DNA of 64,000 nt from Xylophilus ampelinus (GTDB lineage Bacteria > Pseudomonadota > Gammaproteobacteria > Burkholderiales > Burkholderiaceae_C), in assembly GCF_003217575.1 (NCBI RefSeq), contig NZ_QJTC01000002.1, positions 217,769 to 281,768 on the forward strand. The letters are read 5' to 3'. The translations under genes and the position numbers were made by a program. Below are positions 1-9,268 of this stretch, one piece after another. The notes under the pieces are model-generated. The model was not told the DNA's origin. It ran no database searches and worked only from the letters and a program-made list of their open reading frames with translations. Each line of letters starts with the position of its first letter. Positions within the stretch are counted from its first letter, which is position 1.

Positions 1-9
1 GCCCGAGCC

Positions 10-2916
10 ATGAGCGACGCCCAGCCCTCCCCCCCCGCGCAACCGGGCCTCGATGCCCTCTCCAAGTCCTTCGAACCCGCCGCGCTCGAGGCGCACTGGG
101 GTCCGCTGTGGGAGCAGCGTGGCTATGCCCGCGCCGGCTACCGCGGCACCGGTGCGGCCAGGGCCGGCGCACCGGCCTTCTCGATCCAGCTGCCGCCGCC
201 CAACGTCACCGGCACCCTGCACATGGGCCACGCCTTCAACCAGACGGTGATGGACAGCCTCACCCGCTACCACCGCATGAAGGGAGCCAACACCCTGTGG
301 GTGCCCGGCACCGACCATGCCGGCATCGCCACCCAGATCGTGGTGGAGCGACAGCTGCAGGAGCAGAAGGTCAGCCGCCACGACCTGGGCCGCCAGAACT
401 TCGTCGCCAAGGTCTGGGAGTGGAAGGAGCAGTCGGGCAACACCATCACCACCCAGATGCGCCGCATGGGCGACAGCGTCGACTGGTCGCACGAATACTT
501 CACCATGGACCCGAAGCTCTCGAAGGTCGTCACCGAGACCTTCGTGCGGCTCTACCGGCAGGGCCTGGTCTACCGCGGCAAGCGGCTGGTCAACTGGGAC
601 CCGACGCTGAAGACCGCCGTCTCCGACCTCGAAGTGGAGAGCGAAGAGGAGGACGGTTCGCTCTGGCACATCCGCTACCCGCTGCCCGACGGCTCCGGCG
701 AATCGGTGGTCGTCGCCACCACCCGGCCCGAGACGATGCTGGGCGACACCGCCGTCATGGTCCATCCCGAGGACGAGCGCTACGCCCACCTGATCGGCAA
801 GCAGGTCACGCTGCCGCTGTGCGACCGCACGATCCCGGTGATCGCCGACGACTACGTCGACAAGGCCTTCGGCACCGGCGTGGTCAAGGTCACGCCGGCC
901 CACGACTACAACGACTATGCGGTCGGCCAGCGCCACGGCCTGCCGACCATCGGCATCCTGACGCTCGACGCCACCGTCAACGACAACGCGCCCGCGGCCT
1001 ACCGCGGCCTCGACCGTTTCGTCGCCCGCAAGCAAGTCGTCGCCGACCTGGACGCGCTCGGCCTGCTGGTCGAGGTGAAGAAGCACAAGCTGATGGTGCC
1101 CCGCTGCGCCCGCACCGGCCAGGTGGTCGAGCCGATGCTCACCGACCAGTGGTTCATGGCGATGAACAAGGTCGGCGAAGGCGACGCCACCGGCAAATCC
1201 ATCGCGCAGAAGGCGATCGACGCGGTCGACAGCGGCGCGGTGCGCTTCGTGCCCGAGAACTGGGTCAACACCTACAACCAGTGGATGCACAACATCCAGG
1301 ACTGGTGCATCAGCCGCCAGTTGTGGTGGGGCCACCAGATCCCGGCGTGGTACGACGAGGACGGCACCGTCTACGTCGCCCGCGACGAGGCAGAGGCGCA
1401 GGCCCAGGCGCCCGGCAAGACCCTGACCCGCGACGCCGACGTGCTCGACACCTGGTACTCGTCGGCCATGGTGCCGTTCAGCACGATGGGCTGGCCCGAG
1501 CAGGGCACCGCCGACACCGACGACTACAACCTCTACCTGCCCTCCTCCACCCTGGTGACCGGCTACGACATCATCTTCTTCTGGGTCGCCCGGATGATCA
1601 TGATGACGACCCACTTCACCGGTCGGGTGCCGTTCAAGGACGTCTACATCCACGGCCTGGTGCGCGACGCGCAGGGCAAGAAGATGAGCAAGTCCGAAGG
1701 CAACGTGCTCGACCCGGTCGACCTGATCGACGGCATCGCGCTGGAGCCGCTGCTGGGCAAGCGCACCACCGGCCTGCGCAAGCCCGAGACCGCGCCCACC
1801 GTGCGCAAGAACACGCAAAAAGAGTTCCCCGACGGCATCCCGGCCTTCGGCGCCGACGCGCTGCGCTTCACCTTCGCCTCGATGGCGTCGCTGGGTCGCA
1901 GCATCAACTTCGATCCGAAGCGCTGCGAGGGCTACCGCAACTTCTGCAACAAGCTCTGGAACGCCACCCGCTTCGTGCTGATGAACTGCGAAGGCCGCGA
2001 CTGCGGCCTGGCGGAACACACCAAGGCCGACTGCCAGCCCGGCGGCAGCGCCCACGGCTACCTGCGCTTCAGCCAGGCAGACCGCTGGATCGCCTCGGCC
2101 CTGCAGCGGGTCGAGGCCGAGGTGGAAAAAGGCTTCGCCGAATACCGCCTCGACAACGTCGCCGCCGCCATCTACGAGTTCGTCTGGAACGAGTTCTGCG
2201 ATTGGTACCTGGAAATCGCCAAGGTGCAGATACAGACCGGCGACGAGCCGCGGCAGCGCGCCACCCGCCGCACCCTGATCCGAACGCTGGAAACCCTCCT
2301 GCGGCTGGCGCATCCGGTGATCCCGTTCATCACGGAAGCGTTGTGGCAGAAAGTGGCCCCCGTGGCCGGCCGCCTGGCCGCGGACGCCGAGGCGTCGATC
2401 AGCGTCACCGTCTATCCGCAGAGCCAGCCCGACCGTATCGATCCGCAGGCCGAAGCGCATGTCGCCAGGCTCAAGGCGCTGGTCGATGCCTGCCGCACCC
2501 TGCGCGGCGAGATGAACGTGTCGCCGGCCACCCGGCTGCCGCTGTTCGCGGTCGGCGATGCCGACTTCATGCGCGATGCGGCCCCCGCGCTCAAGGCGCT
2601 GGCCAAACTGGGCGAGGTGCGGATGTTCGACGACGAGGCGGCCTGGCAGCATGCGGCCCAGGCGGCGCCGGTCGCGGTGGTGGGCGATGCGCGCCTCTGC
2701 CTGCATATGGAAATCGACGTGGCCGCCGAGAAGCTGCGCCTCGCCAAAGAAGTGGCCCGGCTCGAAGGCGAGATCGCCAAGGCCGACGCCAAGCTGGGAA
2801 ACGAGGCCTTCGTCGGCAAGGCGCCGCCGGCCGTCATCGCGCAGGAGAAGAAGCGAGTGGCCGAGTTCGGCGACGCGCTGGAGCGCCTGCGCGGACAGCT
2901 TGTACGATTGGGCTGA
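10..2916 (+). CDS. valS: valine--tRNA ligase
   Basis: Cytoplasmic class I aminoacyl-tRNA synthetase that charges tRNA-Val and edits mischarged threonine. The 968-residue length fits bacterial ValRS. The HIGH-type motif appears as HMGH at residues 71-74 after PPPNVTGTL, and KMSKS is exact at residues 558-562. A connective editing domain lies between them, and the C-terminal end is Lys/Glu/Ala-rich coiled coil, as expected for the tRNA-binding arm. The ATG lies ten bases from the window edge, so its promoter and most of its leader cannot be seen. The next gene, galU, follows 128 bp downstream in the same direction. Confidence 0.98.
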   Translation: MSDAQPSPPAQPGLDALSKSFEPAALEAHWGPLWEQRGYARAGYRGTGAARAGAPAFSIQLPPPNVTGTLHMGHAFNQTVMDSLTRYHRMKGANTLWVPGTDHAGIATQIVVERQLQEQKVSRHDLGRQNFVAKVWEWKEQSGNTITTQMRRMGDSVDWSHEYFTMDPKLSKVVTETFVRLYRQGLVYRGKRLVNWDPTLKTAVSDLEVESEEEDGSLWHIRYPLPDGSGESVVVATTRPETMLGDTAVMVHPEDERYAHLIGKQVTLPLCDRTIPVIADDYVDKAFGTGVVKVTPAHDYNDYAVGQRHGLPTIGILTLDATVNDNAPAAYRGLDRFVARKQVVADLDALGLLVEVKKHKLMVPRCARTGQVVEPMLTDQWFMAMNKVGEGDATGKSIAQKAIDAVDSGAVRFVPENWVNTYNQWMHNIQDWCISRQLWWGHQIPAWYDEDGTVYVARDEAEAQAQAPGKTLTRDADVLDTWYSSAMVPFSTMGWPEQGTADTDDYNLYLPSSTLVTGYDIIFFWVARMIMMTTHFTGRVPFKDVYIHGLVRDAQGKKMSKSEGNVLDPVDLIDGIALEPLLGKRTTGLRKPETAPTVRKNTQKEFPDGIPAFGADALRFTFASMASLGRSINFDPKRCEGYRNFCNKLWNATRFVLMNCEGRDCGLAEHTKADCQPGGSAHGYLRFSQADRWIASALQRVEAEVEKGFAEYRLDNVAAAIYEFVWNEFCDWYLEIAKVQIQTGDEPRQRATRRTLIRTLETLLRLAHPVIPFITEALWQKVAPVAGRLAADAEASISVTVYPQSQPDRIDPQAEAHVARLKALVDACRTLRGEMNVSPATRLPLFAVGDADFMRDAAPALKALAKLGEVRMFDDEAAWQHAAQAAPVAVVGDARLCLHMEIDVAAEKLRLAKEVARLEGEIAKADAKLGNEAFVGKAPPAVIAQEKKRVAEFGDALERLRGQLVRLG

Positions 2917-3044
2917 CAGACGCCCCGTTGCCCTGCGCTAGCATGGCGCGCTCCCGTCGGTGTGCCCACGACCGCCGTACGCGCGGGCTGCGATGCGCGC
3001 CTGCCCCGAAACTCTTTCCCCGTTTAGTCCAAGGAAACCGTCGC

Positions 3045-3974
3045 ATGAGTTCTTCCTCCCGCCGCATCAAGAAGGCTGTCTTTCCCGTTGCCGGCCTCGG
3101 CACCCGCTTCCTGCCGGCTACCAAGGCCCAGCCCAAGGAGATGCTGCCGATCGTCGACAAGCCCTTGATCCAGTATGCGGTCGAAGAAGCCTACGCCGCC
3201 GGCATCCGGCACATGATCTTCATCACCGGCCGCAACAAGCGTGCGATCGAAGACCATTTCGACACCGCCTACGAGCTGGAAAGCGAGCTGGAAGCCGCCA
3301 ACAAGCACAAGCTGCTGGACATCCTGAAGTCGATCCAGGCCGACGACATGGTCCTCTCCTACGTGCGCCAGCCGCGGATGCTGGGCCTGGGCCATGCGGT
3401 GCTGTGCGCCGAACATCTCGTCGGCAACGACCCGTTCGCGGTGCTCCTGGCCGACGACCTTATGGTCGGCAACCCGCCGGTGCTGGCGCAGATGGCGCAG
3501 GTCTTCGAGCGCACCGGCGGCTCGGTGCTGGCGGTGCAGGAAGTTCCCCAGGAGCAGACCAAGCGCTACGGCATCGTCGCCGGCGATATGGTCGAGGACC
3601 GGCTGATGAAAGTCGGCGGCATGGTCGAGAAGCCCGACCCGTCGGTCGCGCCGTCCCGCATGGGCGTGGCCGGCCGCTACATCCTGACGCCGGGTGTCTT
3701 CGACCAGATCCGGCAGCAGAAACAGGGCGTTGGCGGCGAGATCCAGCTCACCGACGGCATCGCCGGCCTGATGAAGACCGAATGGGTCTACGCCTTGCAG
3801 TACGAAGGCAAGCGCTACGACTGCGGCAGCAAGGAAGGCTTCCTGGAAGCGACCGTCGAGTTGGCCTTGCAGCACCCGGAAGTCGGCACCTACTTCCGCG
3901 ATTATCTGAAGAACCTCGACGTGCCCGGTGCCCTGCGCCGGCAGGACGCTCCCGCGACGACGTCCGTCGCCTGA
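3045..3974 (+). CDS. galU: UTP--glucose-1-phosphate uridylyltransferase
   Basis: Makes UDP-glucose from UTP and glucose-1-phosphate for exopolysaccharide, lipopolysaccharide and osmoadaptive sugars. The 309-residue product has the nucleotidyltransferase signature near the N-terminus ([20 protein letters not shown]) and typical GalU blocks downstream, such as the DDLMV acidic pair and the GEIQLTDGI block. The ATG at 3045 was chosen because it follows an AAGGAAA ribosome site and begins the conserved family N-terminus. The open frame extends far upstream, but only as antisense-like sequence inside valS. A hairpin terminator follows at 3995-4028. Confidence 0.97.
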   Translation: MSSSSRRIKKAVFPVAGLGTRFLPATKAQPKEMLPIVDKPLIQYAVEEAYAAGIRHMIFITGRNKRAIEDHFDTAYELESELEAANKHKLLDILKSIQADDMVLSYVRQPRMLGLGHAVLCAEHLVGNDPFAVLLADDLMVGNPPVLAQMAQVFERTGGSVLAVQEVPQEQTKRYGIVAGDMVEDRLMKVGGMVEKPDPSVAPSRMGVAGRYILTPGVFDQIRQQKQGVGGEIQLTDGIAGLMKTEWVYALQYEGKRYDCGSKEGFLEATVELALQHPEVGTYFRDYLKNLDVPGALRRQDAPATTSVA

Positions 3975-3994
3975 CCTGCGCCCGGCCGCACGGC

Positions 3995-4028
3995 AAAAAG
4001 GGCAGGCCCGCGAGGCCCTGCCTTTTTT
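3995..4028. terminator. bidirectional intrinsic terminator between galU and tusA
   Basis: An A-rich run, a GGCAGG...CCTGCC stem and a T6 run form a hairpin that can work in both directions. It sits between the convergent 3' ends of galU and the TusA-type gene. Confidence 0.75.
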
Positions 4029-4067
4029 GCATCCGCCATAGGTCTGTGCCGGGGCAAAACCGTGGTC

Positions 4068-4295
4068 TCAGCGCCGCCGCAGGACGTGGATGTAGTCGGT
4101 GCCCGTCGTCTGCTGCTCCACCAGCTCGTTGCCGGTCTGCCGCGCAAAGGCCTGGAAATCGCGCACAGAGCCCGCGTCGGTCGACACGATCTTCAGCAAC
4201 TGGCCGCTGTGCAGTTCCGATAGCGCCTTCTTGGCCTTGAGAATGGGCAGGGGGCAGTTCAGGCCGCGGGTGTCGATTTCTTTGTTGACGTCCAT
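4068..4295 (-). CDS. TusA/SirA-family sulfur carrier protein
   Basis: Small cytoplasmic sulfur-carrier protein of 75 residues. It has the family CPxP motif in RGLNCPLPILKAKKAL; Cys14 would carry the persulfide used for tRNA 2-thiouridine or other sulfur transfer. The start is the ATG just before DVNKEIDTRG, preceded by an ACGGAA site; the longer frame upstream encodes Arg/Pro-rich sequence unlike the family. It is convergent with galU and lies about 210 bp downstream of cysM, a sulfur-assimilation gene on the same strand. TusA itself and the broader SirA-like group cannot be separated by eye. Confidence 0.88.
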   Translation of the reverse strand: MDVNKEIDTRGLNCPLPILKAKKALSELHSGQLLKIVSTDAGSVRDFQAFARQTGNELVEQQTTGTDYIHVLRRR

Positions 4296-4509
4296 ATCTG
4301 TTCCGTAGAGCTGTGCCGATTCTAGGCAGACGCTCGCGCAGCGGCTGCGGTGCCGGCCATTCCGCGAAAGTGGGCGTGTCCAGCCGCAGGCCGGGCAGCG
4401 GTTGCGCGTCTTCTCGCCGCCGTCTTCCATCACAACCGTCGGCTGCAGGGCCGTCGCGCACCGGGGGCGGAAGCGAAATCCGAGCCGGGCATCGCGGCGG
4501 GCGGCTTGC

Positions 4510-5412
4510 TCAGGTCGGAAACACGCCGGTCGACAGGTAGCGGTCGCCCCGGTCGCACACGACGAAGACGATGGTCGCGTTCTGCTCGCGCTGCGAGATC
4601 TGCTGGGCCACCCAGCAGGCGCCCGCGGCCGAGATGCCGCCGAAGATGCCTTCTTCCCGCGCCAGGCGACGGCACATCTCCTCCGCGTCGGACTGGCCGA
4701 CGTTCACCGTGTCGTCGACCAGGCCGCGGTCGTAGATCGCGGGCATGTATTCCTCGGGCCACTTGCGGATGCCCGGGATGCGCGAGCCTTCGGCCGGCTG
4801 TGCGCCGATGATCTGCACCGACGGCTTCTTGCTCTTCAGGTAGCGCGAAACGCCGGTGATGGTGCCGGTGGTGCCCATCGCGCTCACGAAGTGGGTGATG
4901 CGACCATGCGTCTGTTCCCAGATCTCCGGGCCGGTCGTCTCGAAGTGGATGCGCGGATTGTCCGGGTTGCCGAACTGGTCGAGCACCCGGCCCTTGCCGT
5001 CCTTTTGCATTTGCTCGGCCAGGTCGCGGGCGTATTCCATGCCGCCGCTCTTGGGCGTCAGGATGAATTCGGCGCCGAAGGCCTTCATCGTCTGCGCCCG
5101 CTCGACCGACAGGTCCTCCGGCATGATCAGCAGCATGCGGTAGCCCTTGATCGCCGCGGCCATCGCCAGCGCGATGCCGGTATTGCCGGACGTCGCCTCG
5201 ATCAGCGTGTCGCCGGGCCGGATGTCGCCGCGCTCCTCCGCCCGCTTGATCATAGACAGAGCGGGCCGGTCCTTCACCGATCCGGCCGGGTTGTTGCCTT
5301 CGAGCTTGCCGAGTACGACGTTGCCTGAAACCGCGGCTTCCGCCGCGCCGATGCGCTGGAGTGCCACGAGCGGCGTTTGTCCGACGGTGTCTTCGATTGT
5401 GGGGTACTGCAT
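4510..5412 (-). CDS. cysM: cysteine synthase B (O-acetylserine sulfhydrylase B)
   Basis: PLP-dependent enzyme forming cysteine from O-acetylserine and sulfide or thiosulfate. The PLP lysine is K47 in NNPAGSVKDRP, and the substrate loop EATSGNTGIALA follows at about residues 68-79. The 300-residue length and the CysM-type C-terminus (CDRGDRYLSTGVF) separate it from CysK. The ATG begins the family sequence MQYPTIEDTVGQTPLV; upstream codons are not conserved-looking. The 140 bp upstream reach the tRNA-Leu gene on the other strand. Confidence 0.96.
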   Translation of the reverse strand: MQYPTIEDTVGQTPLVALQRIGAAEAAVSGNVVLGKLEGNNPAGSVKDRPALSMIKRAEERGDIRPGDTLIEATSGNTGIALAMAAAIKGYRMLLIMPEDLSVERAQTMKAFGAEFILTPKSGGMEYARDLAEQMQKDGKGRVLDQFGNPDNPRIHFETTGPEIWEQTHGRITHFVSAMGTTGTITGVSRYLKSKKPSVQIIGAQPAEGSRIPGIRKWPEEYMPAIYDRGLVDDTVNVGQSDAEEMCRRLAREEGIFGGISAAGACWVAQQISQREQNATIVFVVCDRGDRYLSTGVFPT

Positions 5413-5553
5413 GCACGCACTGTGCCATAATTTACGGCTTGCTTCCGGGCGCGGTTTACCGGAGGCAGACGCGATTCGCTCGGGCGCCAGGTACCTCGGC
5501 TTTGGTGTACCTCGGCCGCCTGCAACGCCACCCATGGGCATCGCGAGATTTTT

Positions 5554-5638
5554 GCCCGAGTGGTGAAATTGGTAGACGCAGGGGACTCAAAATCCCCCGC
5601 CGCAAGGCGTGCCGGTTCGATTCCGGCCTCGGGCACCA
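5554..5638 (+). tRNA. tRNA-Leu (anticodon CAA)
   Basis: An 85-nt cloverleaf. The acceptor arm GCCCGAG pairs with CTCGGGC, followed by discriminator A and an encoded CCA end. The D-arm has TGGTGAAATTGGTAGACGC, the anticodon stem GGGGA/TCCCC encloses loop CTCAAAA (anticodon CAA), a long class II variable arm is typical of tRNA-Leu, and the T-arm carries GGTTCGATTCC. Confidence 0.97.
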
Positions 5639-5647
5639 TCACTTTAC

Positions 5648-5665
5648 AGCTATCGGAAAGATAGC
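5648..5665 (-). repeat. GCTAT-N7-ATAGCT palindrome next to tRNA-Leu (degenerate copy of the 43-bp element)
   Basis: The 18-bp hairpin module matches the head of the 43-bp element found elsewhere in the window. The 25-bp tail is not conserved and would run into the tRNA 3' end. It may be a decayed copy, or simply a tRNA-trailing hairpin. Confidence 0.4.
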
Positions 5666-5842
5666 GCCTTCCGCATCTGTTGCGCTGTCGCCCGGCGCCG
5701 GATCTGGCCGCCCCGTCAAACACATCGGTATCGGTCGATGTACCCCAGACGTGCAAGGCCGCGTGTCTCGATGGGCGTCACGTCTTACACCGTCGCATGC
5801 CTGGGTGAAAGCATATTCCGTGCACCAGATGCCGGTGCTACA

Positions 5843-5853
5843 TTGCAGTGCAA
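5843..5853. promoter_or_regulatory. perfect TTGCAGTGCAA palindrome in the phaZ leader (possible PhaR-type operator)
   Basis: An 11-bp perfect palindrome lies 16 bp upstream of the phaZ ATG. TGC/GCA-rich palindromes are known operators for PhaR regulators of PHB genes; assigning it here is inference from the position and base pattern only. Confidence 0.35.
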
Positions 5854-5869
5854 CATTTACGGGTGTCCC

Positions 5870-7303
5870 ATGCTCTACCAGTTCTACGAAGCGCAACGCT
5901 CCTTGATGGAGCCGTTCGCGGACTTTGCGCTCGCAGCGTCCAAGATGTACAGCAATCCGATGACGCCCATCGGACAGTCGCCGTTCGCGCAGCGCATCTC
6001 GGCGGGCTACGACCTCCTGCACCGGCTGGGTAAGGACTACGAAAAGCCGACGTTCGACATCAAGACAGTGCCGGTCGCCGGCGTGGACGTGGTGATCCAC
6101 GAGGACATCCGGCTCGACAAGCCCTTCTGCGAACTGCGCCGCTTCAAGCGCTTCACCGACGACCCTGCGGTGCTGCGCAAGCTGAAGGAGCAGCCGGTCG
6201 TACTGATCGTGGCGCCGCTGTCGGGCCACTACGCCACGCTGCTGCGCGACACGGTCAAGACGATGCTGCAGGACCACAAGGTCTACATCACCGACTGGAA
6301 GAACGCCCGCCTGGTACCGCTGGCGGACGGAGAATTCCATTTGGACGACTACGTCAACTATGTGCAGGAGTTCATCCGCCACCTGCAGGACTCCTACGGC
6401 AACTGCCACGTGGTCAGCGTCTGCCAGCCGACCGTGCCGGTGCTGGCGGCCGTGTCGCTGATGGCGGCGCGGGGCGAGAAGACCCCGCTCTCGATGACGA
6501 TGATGGGCGGCCCGATCGACGCGCGCAAGTCGCCCACGTCGGTGAACAACCTGGCGATGAACAAAAGCTACGAGTGGTTCGAGAACAACGTGATCTTCCG
6601 GGTGCCCGAGGGCTTTCCGGGTGCGGGTCGGCGCGTCTATCCCGGTTTCCTGCAGCACACCGGGTTCGTGGCGATGAACCCTGATCGGCATGCGAAGAGC
6701 CACTTCGACTACTTCAAGGATCTGATGAAAGGCGACGACGCGAGCGCCGAAGCCCACCGCAAGTTCTACGACGAGTACAACGCGGTGCTCGACATGGACG
6801 CCGACTACTACCTCCAGACGATCCGCACCGTCTTCCAGGATTTCCTGCTGGTCAACGAAGCGTGGAACGTGAAAGGTGTCGACGGTGCGGTGGAGCTGGT
6901 GCGGCCCGCCGCGATCACCACCACCGCCTTGCTGACCGTCGAAGGCGAACTCGACGACATCTCGGGTTCGGGCCAGACCGCCGCGGCCAACGGGCTGTGC
7001 AGCGGAGTCCCGGAAGACCATAAGCAGCATTACGAGGTCAAGGGTGCCGGCCACTACGGCATCTTCAGCGGCCGGCGCTGGCGCGACATGGTGTATCCCA
7101 CAGTGCGTGCCTTCATCGCCAGCTACGACCAGCCGGCCAAGCCGCGGGCCACGAGGGGCAGTGCTGCGGCGGCACCTGCCCCGAGGCACGCTGCCGCCGC
7201 AGTGCGCCGCTCGCCCGCACGCAAGACCATGGTGACGACGGTGGCTGCAGCGCTCGCCCCCACGGCGGCGGCGGGCACACGTAGCCGCACGCCTTCCGCG
7301 TGA
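5870..7303 (+). CDS. phaZ: intracellular poly(3-hydroxybutyrate) depolymerase
   Basis: Breaks down storage PHB granules in the cytoplasm. The 477-residue protein carries the Ralstonia-type active-site context VSVCQPTVP, with Cys185 as the expected nucleophile, near the Cys183 known for the R. eutropha enzyme. The conserved core ends near residue 420; the remaining tail is Ala/Pro/Arg-rich low complexity, longer than in the roughly 420-residue Ralstonia protein. The ATG is chosen because the family begins MLYQ-YE; the open frame upstream crosses the tRNA. Synthesis genes phaC, phaA and phaB lie 6-13 kb away. The stop overlaps the next gene's GTG by four bases, which suggests translational coupling. 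Confidence 0.95.
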   Translation: MLYQFYEAQRSLMEPFADFALAASKMYSNPMTPIGQSPFAQRISAGYDLLHRLGKDYEKPTFDIKTVPVAGVDVVIHEDIRLDKPFCELRRFKRFTDDPAVLRKLKEQPVVLIVAPLSGHYATLLRDTVKTMLQDHKVYITDWKNARLVPLADGEFHLDDYVNYVQEFIRHLQDSYGNCHVVSVCQPTVPVLAAVSLMAARGEKTPLSMTMMGGPIDARKSPTSVNNLAMNKSYEWFENNVIFRVPEGFPGAGRRVYPGFLQHTGFVAMNPDRHAKSHFDYFKDLMKGDDASAEAHRKFYDEYNAVLDMDADYYLQTIRTVFQDFLLVNEAWNVKGVDGAVELVRPAAITTTALLTVEGELDDISGSGQTAAANGLCSGVPEDHKQHYEVKGAGHYGIFSGRRWRDMVYPTVRAFIASYDQPAKPRATRGSAAAAPAPRHAAAAVRRSPARKTMVTTVAAALAPTAAAGTRSRTPSA

Positions 7304-8010
7304 GCGAAACCGGCCCCGCGACCCGCATCGCGGTCGCCGCATCGGCCGACCGGATCGACAGTGTGCTGCCGCAGACGCAATGCACCCGCTGCGGCTACCC
7401 GGCCTGCCGCGGCTATGCGCAGGCGATCGCCGAGGGCACGGCGGGCATCGACCGCTGCCCCCCTGGCGGTGCCGAGGGCGTAGCGCGCCTGGCCGCCGTC
7501 ACCGGCCTCCCCGCCGTGGCGCTCGACCCGGCATACGGGCGCGAAGGCCCACGGCAGCTCGCCGTGATCGACGAATCGTGGTGCATCGGCTGCACCCTGT
7601 GCCTGGACGCCTGCCCGACAGATGCCATCCTGGGCCGCAACAAGCGGATGCATACCGTCGTGGCGCCCCACTGCACAGGATGCGAACTGTGCGTACCGGC
7701 GTGTCCGGTGGACTGCATCGCCATGACGCCGGCCACCGGCATGGCGACCGGTTGGGATGCCTGGTCCCAGAGCCAGGCCGATGCGGCGCTGCAGCGGTAC
7801 CGCAAGCATGTGGCGCGACGCGACGGAGGCGTGCCCGCGCGGGGAACCCTTGCCGACGCTCCCGCACCCGGCACCCGGTCGCCGGCCCCGTCCACGGCGC
7901 CCCCGCTGAGCGCAACGCCGACCGGGGCGACCGACACCGGTGCCCCCATGGACGCCAAGCGCGCCGTGATCGAGGCGGCCCTGCGGCGGGCACGTGCCCT
8001 GCGCGGCTGA
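7300..8010 (+). CDS. RnfB-like iron-sulfur electron-transfer protein
   Basis: A 236-residue protein built like RnfB. An N-terminal [4Fe-4S] domain (CTRCGYPACRGYAQAI, with a fourth Cys in DRCPPGG) is followed by two ferredoxin clusters, CIGCTLCLDACP and CTGCELCVPACP. The last 70 residues are Pro/Ala-rich and probably disordered. The hydrophobic N-terminal anchor of true RnfB is absent and no other rnf genes are nearby, so it is probably a soluble electron carrier rather than part of a membrane Rnf complex. The start is GTG, overlapping the phaZ stop. Its partner is unknown. Confidence 0.85.
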   Translation: MSETGPATRIAVAASADRIDSVLPQTQCTRCGYPACRGYAQAIAEGTAGIDRCPPGGAEGVARLAAVTGLPAVALDPAYGREGPRQLAVIDESWCIGCTLCLDACPTDAILGRNKRMHTVVAPHCTGCELCVPACPVDCIAMTPATGMATGWDAWSQSQADAALQRYRKHVARRDGGVPARGTLADAPAPGTRSPAPSTAPPLSATPTGATDTGAPMDAKRAVIEAALRRARALRG

Positions 8011-8046
8011 CTCTGCAGCGGTGGCGCGCCGCGCTGCGCTCCGCGG

Positions 8047-9048
8047 TCATGCCACCAGCCGCCCAGGGCGGCGCGCTTCGGCCAGGACGTCCCGCGCCGA
8101 AGACGTCTTCAACCGGTGGTCGCTCCACACCTGGCGCCAACGCCGCGCACCCGGCAGCCCATGCCGCAGGCCCAGCATGTGGCGGGCGATCGCGTGCCAC
8201 GGCGTGCCGTGCGCGGCAGCTTCCCGCTCCATATAGGCCACCATCGCATCCTCGACGGATTCACGGGTGCGGTCGGACGGCGGCGCGCTGTAGAACGCCG
8301 CATCCCACTCCACCAGCGACCACGGGTTGTAGTACGCCTCCCGTCCCACCATCACGCCGTCGAGCGCGGTCAGCTGTTGCGCGATCTGGGCCGACGTGGT
8401 GATCCCGCCGTTGACGGCTATCGTCAGGTGCGGGAAATCCTGCTTCAGCCGGTACACCACCGGGTACCGCAGCGGCGGAATGTCGCGGTTTTCCTTAGGG
8501 CTCAAGCCTTCGAGCCAGGCATTGCGGGCATGCACCACGAAGACACGGCATCCCGCGTCGGCCACCGTGCCGACGAAGTCCCGCACGAAGTCGTAGCTCT
8601 CGACCTTGCCGATGCCGATCCGGTGCTTCACCGTGACGGGGATCGCCACGGCATCGACCATCGCCTTGACGCCGTCGGCCACAAGCCGCGGCTCGTTCAT
8701 CAGGCAGGCGCCGAAGGCTCCGCGCTGCACCCGCTCCGACGGGCAGCCGCAGTTCAGGTTGATCTCGTCGTAGCCCCACTCCTCGCCCAGCCGTGCGGCC
8801 CGGGCCAAGTCGGCCGGCTCGCTGCCGCCCAGTTGCAACGCCACGGGGTGTTCCTGCGGATCGAACCGCAGATGCCGCGGAACGTCCCCGTACAACAGGG
8901 CGCCGGTCGTGACCATTTCGGTGTAGAGCAGTGCATGCCGGCTCAGAAGCCGATGGAAGTAGCGGCAGTGGCGGTCGGTCCAGTCCATCATCGGGGCGAC
9001 CGATACGACCTTGCCGGCCGCGTTCAACAGGGGATAAGCGGGCTTCAT
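8047..9048 (-). CDS. dusA: tRNA-dihydrouridine(20/20a) synthase
   Basis: Flavoenzyme reducing uridine 20/20a in the tRNA D-loop. The 333-residue length fits DusA. The FMN-barrel start is VAPMMDWTDRHCRYFHR, a DusA-specific sequence, and the catalytic cysteine is C102 in NLNCGCPSERVQRGAFGA. NGGITT and VMVGREAYYNPW are the phosphate-binding and C-terminal barrel motifs. The ATG begins the conserved domain. It is convergent with the RnfB-like gene, with a 36-bp gap. Confidence 0.95.
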   Translation of the reverse strand: MKPAYPLLNAAGKVVSVAPMMDWTDRHCRYFHRLLSRHALLYTEMVTTGALLYGDVPRHLRFDPQEHPVALQLGGSEPADLARAARLGEEWGYDEINLNCGCPSERVQRGAFGACLMNEPRLVADGVKAMVDAVAIPVTVKHRIGIGKVESYDFVRDFVGTVADAGCRVFVVHARNAWLEGLSPKENRDIPPLRYPVVYRLKQDFPHLTIAVNGGITTSAQIAQQLTALDGVMVGREAYYNPWSLVEWDAAFYSAPPSDRTRESVEDAMVAYMEREAAAHGTPWHAIARHMLGLRHGLPGARRWRQVWSDHRLKTSSARDVLAEARRPGRLVA

Positions 9049-9268
9049 TTCGGGCGCGTGAGGCTTCGGGTAAGCCCTCGATTGTCCGGCAAAGCCCGGA
9101 CCGGGCCTGCGTACCCGGTCGGCAGCCCCGTCGGCAGGGCGGTACCGCCGGTCCGACCACGGGCTTCGTCACAAAAGCCATCCGCCACGGCATTAATATT
9201 CTGCGCATTCCAGGCTGCTAGCTTGCGGCCCGGGCAGGCCCGCCCCCACCGATTCCGAGGAGACTTCC

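Noticed and set aside
108-3044. Long open frame upstream of galU in the same frame
   Set aside because: It overlaps valS and encodes Arg/His/Pro-rich low-complexity sequence; galU proper starts at 3045 with a ribosome site.
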